From assembly GCA_033065855.1 (NCBI GenBank), contig JAVXUO010001427.1:124001-188000 (forward strand): a stretch of DNA of 64,000 bases. The letters are read 5' to 3'. Below, one piece after another: positions 59,701 through 64,000 of this stretch (position 1 is the stretch's first letter; every line of letters begins with the position of its first letter). Origin of the DNA: Escallonia rubra. Its lineage: Eukaryota > Streptophyta > Magnoliopsida > Escalloniales > Escalloniaceae. Under the pieces are notes generated by a model that worked only from the letters and a program-made list of their open reading frames with translations, ran no database searches and was not told the origin of the DNA. The translations under genes and the position numbers were made by a program.

Positions 59701-62700
59701 TGCCGTGTAGGCGCCGACCCGAATTTTGCGACGAATTTCTCAAGGTCAAAATATGGTTCGCGGTGTAGGGTTTCTGACAACTTGGACAAGAGGAGAGAGG
59801 CGGTGAGCATGTCCGGCTGTAGCACCAGCGTCCGGCAGTGGGTGATTCTGAAGAAGAAGAACAAATGATGATGATGATGAAGAAGAAGAAAAAGAGGAAG
59901 AAGAAGGAGAAACCTACATGAGCTCCATGCAAAGAGAAGGAGACAACTCTCTTACCGATGTTTTCAATGTGGGTTTTTATTGCTATTTAACCACACGACT
60001 TTCCAAATTTCTATTACTTCATTTGGTACCACTCATTGACTTATTATCTAAAGTAGCCCCAAAAGTTTATGGAAATTATTGAAATACTCGAATGTTCATA
60101 CAAACTTAGTTATATCCAGTTATACAATTTCAATAATTCCGAAATAGCCTACCAATATAACGAACTCTCTTACTTATTTGGTTGGAAGAATTAGTTTTTT
60201 TGTTTTTGTGATTATATGTATTTGTAATTGGAGATTTTTATTAATTGTCAGGTACTTTCTTTGAGGATAGCCGGCATAAAAAAGCCTGGCACCTCGTCTT
60301 GCCATATAACGCTGTTAAATAATGTAAAACATTGGCCTAGGTTATTTTTGTTACACATATAAATAACACACACAACATATATACACAATTTTTGCCGTAT
60401 CCCAGCCAATCCATTATCCTGTTTTTTTCCAAAGCAACGTGTCCGTGTATCCGCACCCATGTCGTATCCTCACCCACACTGGAGTCCATGCTTCCTAGGT
60501 GGTATGCAGCTTTACCATGCTTCCTAGGTGGTATGCAGCTTTATGGAGATAAAGGTTCGTAAAGCACTTGTGGGGCTAATGATGTGTACCCTAATGGCGA
60601 CAGCCACATTCGGTGAGCCCCCCTTCAAAGTGCTAGCCAACGCACGAGCCTTTTGCCATTTTTGGTATGGACAGGGCTAGGTATGCCGATATGCTACACT
60701 AGGCATTTTCCTCCTTTTGAACTTGAAACCTTTTTGTCAAAACGGAGCAACCGTACTGTTGCATCAAGGCTCACCTTCTTGCAGATATTCTTGACTATCA
60801 ATAGTTTTACGAACCTTTTAGTTGAAAAGATATTTTCAGTCCTGGTAGTGTCATGTGCCAGGACTGGAATGTTGAACTGATGGACCTCTGCTTTTGTTTC
60901 TGTGGATTAATGCCTCACTCAATGACGGGGTTTTGCTTTATTGAGAGGAGGTTTCTGAAGAGATTTCAGGATCAGGGAGATAGTTCTTCTTTGCCTTCGG
61001 TGGTTGGTGTTGTTGGAACACAATAGGAGACCATTTCAGGTGCAGGGGTAGCTTAGTGATGGAACTCGAAACACCTCCTTGGGCTCTTCTTGGAGTTATT
61101 ATATTACCACTTAGATTTTTGGGCTATTATAGGTGGTTATGATTGTCTTCTAGTTGGGGTGGTTGTAAATATCTTTGTTGGTGGTTGGCTTTGCGTAAAT
61201 CTGGTTATCCTGCATGCAAGCACATGAATTGCCCCCCTTGGTGCCTTTGTGATTCCATTTTCCTCTTTATACTTGTTGTAAGATAAGCGAAATCCAGTGT
61301 ATATTGCTATACTAACGTCTATGGCTCGTTATCCAGCTTTCAGAGCATAACTGCTCTTAAATATTATATACAGACTGGTTTGGATTCGTTGGAAGACTCT
61401 AGGAAAACTTTACTTGATAAAGTTTTGGAAATTGACCAGACGATGGGAAATCCAAGGGAAGAGGATATTGAAGGAATGAGTTACTGTCCAAACTGTCAAG
61501 CTAATGGTGATGGACAATTATGTGTTCTTTGCCAACATGATAAAATGTTTCAGGTAATTAATCAATTTTTTTGTTGAGGTGATTGTTTGTGGCATGTGTG
61601 TTACAATTCTTGCGATTATTTCCAAATTTGTTTGTTTCTCTAGGTTTATGAAGCGAGGCTCTTTCGTCTTAACAAACGAGATGATGGCAAGATTACATCT
61701 GTTGAGGAGGCACTAGATCTGCAAAAGAAGGAGTCTGCACGAAATCATTTCTACCAGACACTGTCTCAGCATGAAAAGAACTTATCTAAAGTCAAATTTG
61801 AGGATGATGGGAAGAAGAGGGATGTTGGGAAAGTTCAGGTGAGTACGCTTGCGTATAATAAATTGTTATCGTTACTCAATGATTTTGACAGCTGACTAAT
61901 TATTGTATAAAGATTCTGTTATCCAATCAAAATTTCTTCTCTTGCTGGCTTATTTTCTCCTTTGGGAAGTAGGGCGTGGAGAGATCAGTTTATGTACCCA
62001 GACCATCTAGTGGTGAGTAGCATACTGTAGGTAAAGTTATCCAACGCTGGGGAGCTTAGCGACCACTTAAGTAATATGGGCCTGCGGACATGTTACATGA
62101 CACAACAAGAGTCACAAACTCTTCAAGATGAAGATTTACGCAAATGAGTGCGCTTGCACACACTCTCAATCAAATTAAGTCTTATAGAATGGAGGATTGC
62201 AGTATGTAAAGAAGACCAAGTTTACTAATTTTGAACGCTCCCAATTTTTAGTTTTACCTTAATATCTCCATGATACAAGTCAACATTATCTGGTAAACAA
62301 GAAGAAAACTAAAAAAGAAAGGCATCATGTTTGAAACTTTGAGATGCAGTGTGCCAGCAAACAAAGAAGCGAACACTTTTTGGGCCTAAAGGGTACGTGT
62401 CCGATTGTGTCATGTCCTATGGCATCACACGTCGGAGAGATTTCCAATTCTTCCTAGTGACCTTACATCATTTGTTATTCTTTTATGGTGTCTAATGGAG
62501 TATATTGTAGTCGTGACATCTTCATGGTAGGCACACTTCAAGTTCCTTTTGCATACCGGGGAAACTATATTACTCCAAAGTCTTTCTGTAATATTAGTGT
62601 CAAACTGTTTGGTGGATGCATATTTACATGCAGCAATTCCTGGTGTTAATACATAACTATGGTTCCAGCATTCTAGGCTATTAATTTGGAACTTATGTCA

Positions 62701-64000
62701 CAAACATTCTAGCATATGATTTTACTCGTGATGATAATGTACTGCAGGCTTCAAAATCTCCCTCTGATGTGGAAGTTGTGCTTGGAATTATAAAGAGCTA
62801 CTCCAAGACTCTGTTAGGTAGAGAGGTTATGTCAGCAGCCAAAAAGCACTTACTTCTTCTTGAGGTATGACTCAGTTGTTGTCAATTTCTCAGCTTTATC
62901 CAGGATTATATGTCAATATGTCATGCAGATCTCTCTCATTCCTTAATATGTGTGGTGAGGCAGGGAGCAATGCCGAGCCACATATTGCATAAAGTTGGAT
63001 GAATAATAATACTACAAAAGGAGATGGAAAATGTTGGGTTATTCTACCGTCCATATTCTGAGTAAGAAAACTGAGTGATCGCCCACCTTGTAACACATGA
63101 CGACTTACTTTCTAGATGTTTTTGGGTGGCTATGCATAAGAGTGCAACTCTTTTCTGTACAATAACAAGTTTGGATACAACAAAGAATGAGGTAATCTAA
63201 GTAACTTTTTGCTTAACAAAACATTTCTACAACAATTTGTCGCTGAAGATTTCAACTGTAAAGGCATGTACTTTTTGCAATAACCTAGAAGGGTGTGACA
63301 TGCAGGAAACTTAAGGGCTATCTAGTGGGAAAAGAATTACCCCATTACTTTTCACCCACTCCAAGGAAATTTTCTGGCTCCGCCACTCGCAGGGAGGACT
63401 TAAAATTCATGATAAATTTATCTCATGTTTGGTTGAATACATTAACTCTCCTTAGAGTCTGCAATAGCTGCAGCCTCGTGCTCTGTGGCTGTTATAGTTT
63501 CCAGTTGGAAATGCATGTGCTGCTTTTTTTGCATCCTTCTATGCTTGTCTTCGAACTTTACTTCAGCTTGGCAGAAAGGGAGCCAATACTAAGTCATTTG
63601 AAAGTGGAACGAGGTCTAGCTTTTTGGTTCTTATTTGCTTTCTTCAATGCGTTCAAAAGTAATTGCTTCCTCATAAATGCACGCAGGCAGATACTGTTTA
63701 TAACAACTCGTATTTTCTCTGTTTTCGGTTTGTTTCTCATTTTGTGTTTGTCCCTGTTATTGTTTTAAGGGAATGCGTAAAGAGTATGTACATGCAAGGA
63801 CCTTGGCCAATTTTCAAGCTCAAGTTCTGCGTGCTCACGATGAAATAAAGATGGCAACCTCACGATTGCGCCTAAGAGAAAACGAGAACGACACATCTAT
63901 TCAGGCTATAAGTCCGGGAGAATTAGATGCTGCAAGCGCTGTAAATTCTGCTGACAAATTCCTGGCGTTGTCGTCATTATCACGTATAAAAGGGCAACTT
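50768..64000 (+). CDS. SHPRH: SHPRH-type SNF2 helicase / E3 ligase (partial, 5' 1297 codons)
   Basis: Fourteen coding exons: 50768-51564, 51676-51882, 51984-52045, 52610-53114, 54013-54213, 55419-55674, 56639-56879, 56981-57138, 57218-57754, 58192-58358, 61337-61553, 61644-61838, 62748-62864 and 63770-64000 (runs off the window). All introns are GT-AG and the joined frame is open for 1297 codons. The start [14 protein letters not shown] follows a splice acceptor at 50766. SNF2 motif I DEMGLGKT is near 356-363. A PHD finger (CECGAVSES to HICRLC, about 409-490) is inserted before motif Ia ([12 protein letters not shown]). The Walker B is DEAQ near 610, then CITGTPIQ near 640. A CPNC/CVLC zinc pair lies in exon 11. 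The helicase C-terminal domain and RING must lie beyond the window. SHPRH/Rad5-type proteins ubiquitinate PCNA in DNA damage tolerance; the Arabidopsis counterpart is At2g40770. Confidence 0.95.
58359..61336 (+). other. Large intron of the SHPRH gene with insertion-like content
   Basis: The 2,978-bp intron is far longer than its neighbours. It contains a GC-rich stretch (about 59540-59830) with GCACGGGTGCG words, a GAA/GAT-rich tract at 59851-59910, and related CCGTGTATCCGCACCC text near 60440. These resemble hAT-type subterminal motifs. No transposase or intact frame was seen and ends could not be fixed. Confidence 0.5.
60486..60543. repeat. 29-bp tandem duplication in the SHPRH intron
   Basis: CCATGCTTCCTAGGTGGTAT occurs at 60486 and 60515, followed each time by GCAGCTTTA. 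It is an exact doublet. Confidence 0.9.

Noticed and set aside
63295..63768. 157-codon frame on the + strand
   Set aside because: It lies in the last visible intron of the SHPRH gene, is hydrophobic and Phe/Leu/Ser-rich as T-rich introns are, and matches no family.
1..64000. tRNA, rRNA or other structured RNA genes
   Set aside because: No convincing cloverleaf, rRNA or snRNA sequence was seen by eye; tRNAscan-SE and Infernal would be the decisive tests.

Overview
The window is nuclear DNA of a flowering plant, most likely a dicot. The evidence is intron-rich genes with GT-AG splice sites, AT-rich intergenic DNA full of small transposon remnants, and four recognisable plant gene families. No organellar, bacterial or viral genes were seen. 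Two neighbouring genes (EDR4-like and ABC1K9-like) match, from memory, the adjacent Arabidopsis loci AT5G05190 and AT5G05200, so this looks like a conserved eudicot gene pair.

Layout: (1) 993-2881, a two-exon NET4-type actin-binding NETWORKED gene on the + strand, with a small hAT-like element upstream. (2) 2925 to about 13,000, a degenerate array of roughly 1.8-2.4 kb units that starts with the NET4 3' flank. At least the first two units carry TRIM-like retroelement remnants (LTR, tRNA-Met primer site, purine tract, LTR). (3) A large direct tandem duplication: unit A (7136-20928) and unit B (20929-31729). Each carries the last three array units plus the promoter and 5' half of an EDR4-like gene. 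The A copy of the gene is cut off at the duplication junction and also has a nonsense codon. The B copy continues into unique sequence and is complete (29958-33691). Unit A holds about 3.1 kb missing from B, including a TIR element with a GC-rich minisatellite and telomere-like palindromic repeats. (4) 34310-41274 on the - strand, an 11-exon plastid ABC1-type atypical kinase (ABC1K9 type, 540 aa), tail to tail with EDR4. (5) 41275-50767, intergenic DNA with a Tourist-like MITE with clean target duplications, a GC-rich tandem-repeat block that resembles an LTR, a MULE-like end and another MITE relative. (6) 50768 to the window end on the + strand, fourteen coding exons of a SHPRH-type SNF2 helicase with a PHD finger; its C-terminal part lies beyond the window.

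The genes do not form a pathway or operon. They are independent housekeeping, defence and repair genes: actin-membrane linkage, salicylate-type defence regulation, plastid lipid or quinone metabolism, and DNA damage tolerance. The main structural story is the apparently recent 10.8-13.8 kb tandem duplication. It left a promoter-bearing truncated EDR4-like copy beside the intact gene, and the two copies have since diverged by insertion, deletion and small tandem duplications. I found nothing I could defend as a wholly new biological system.
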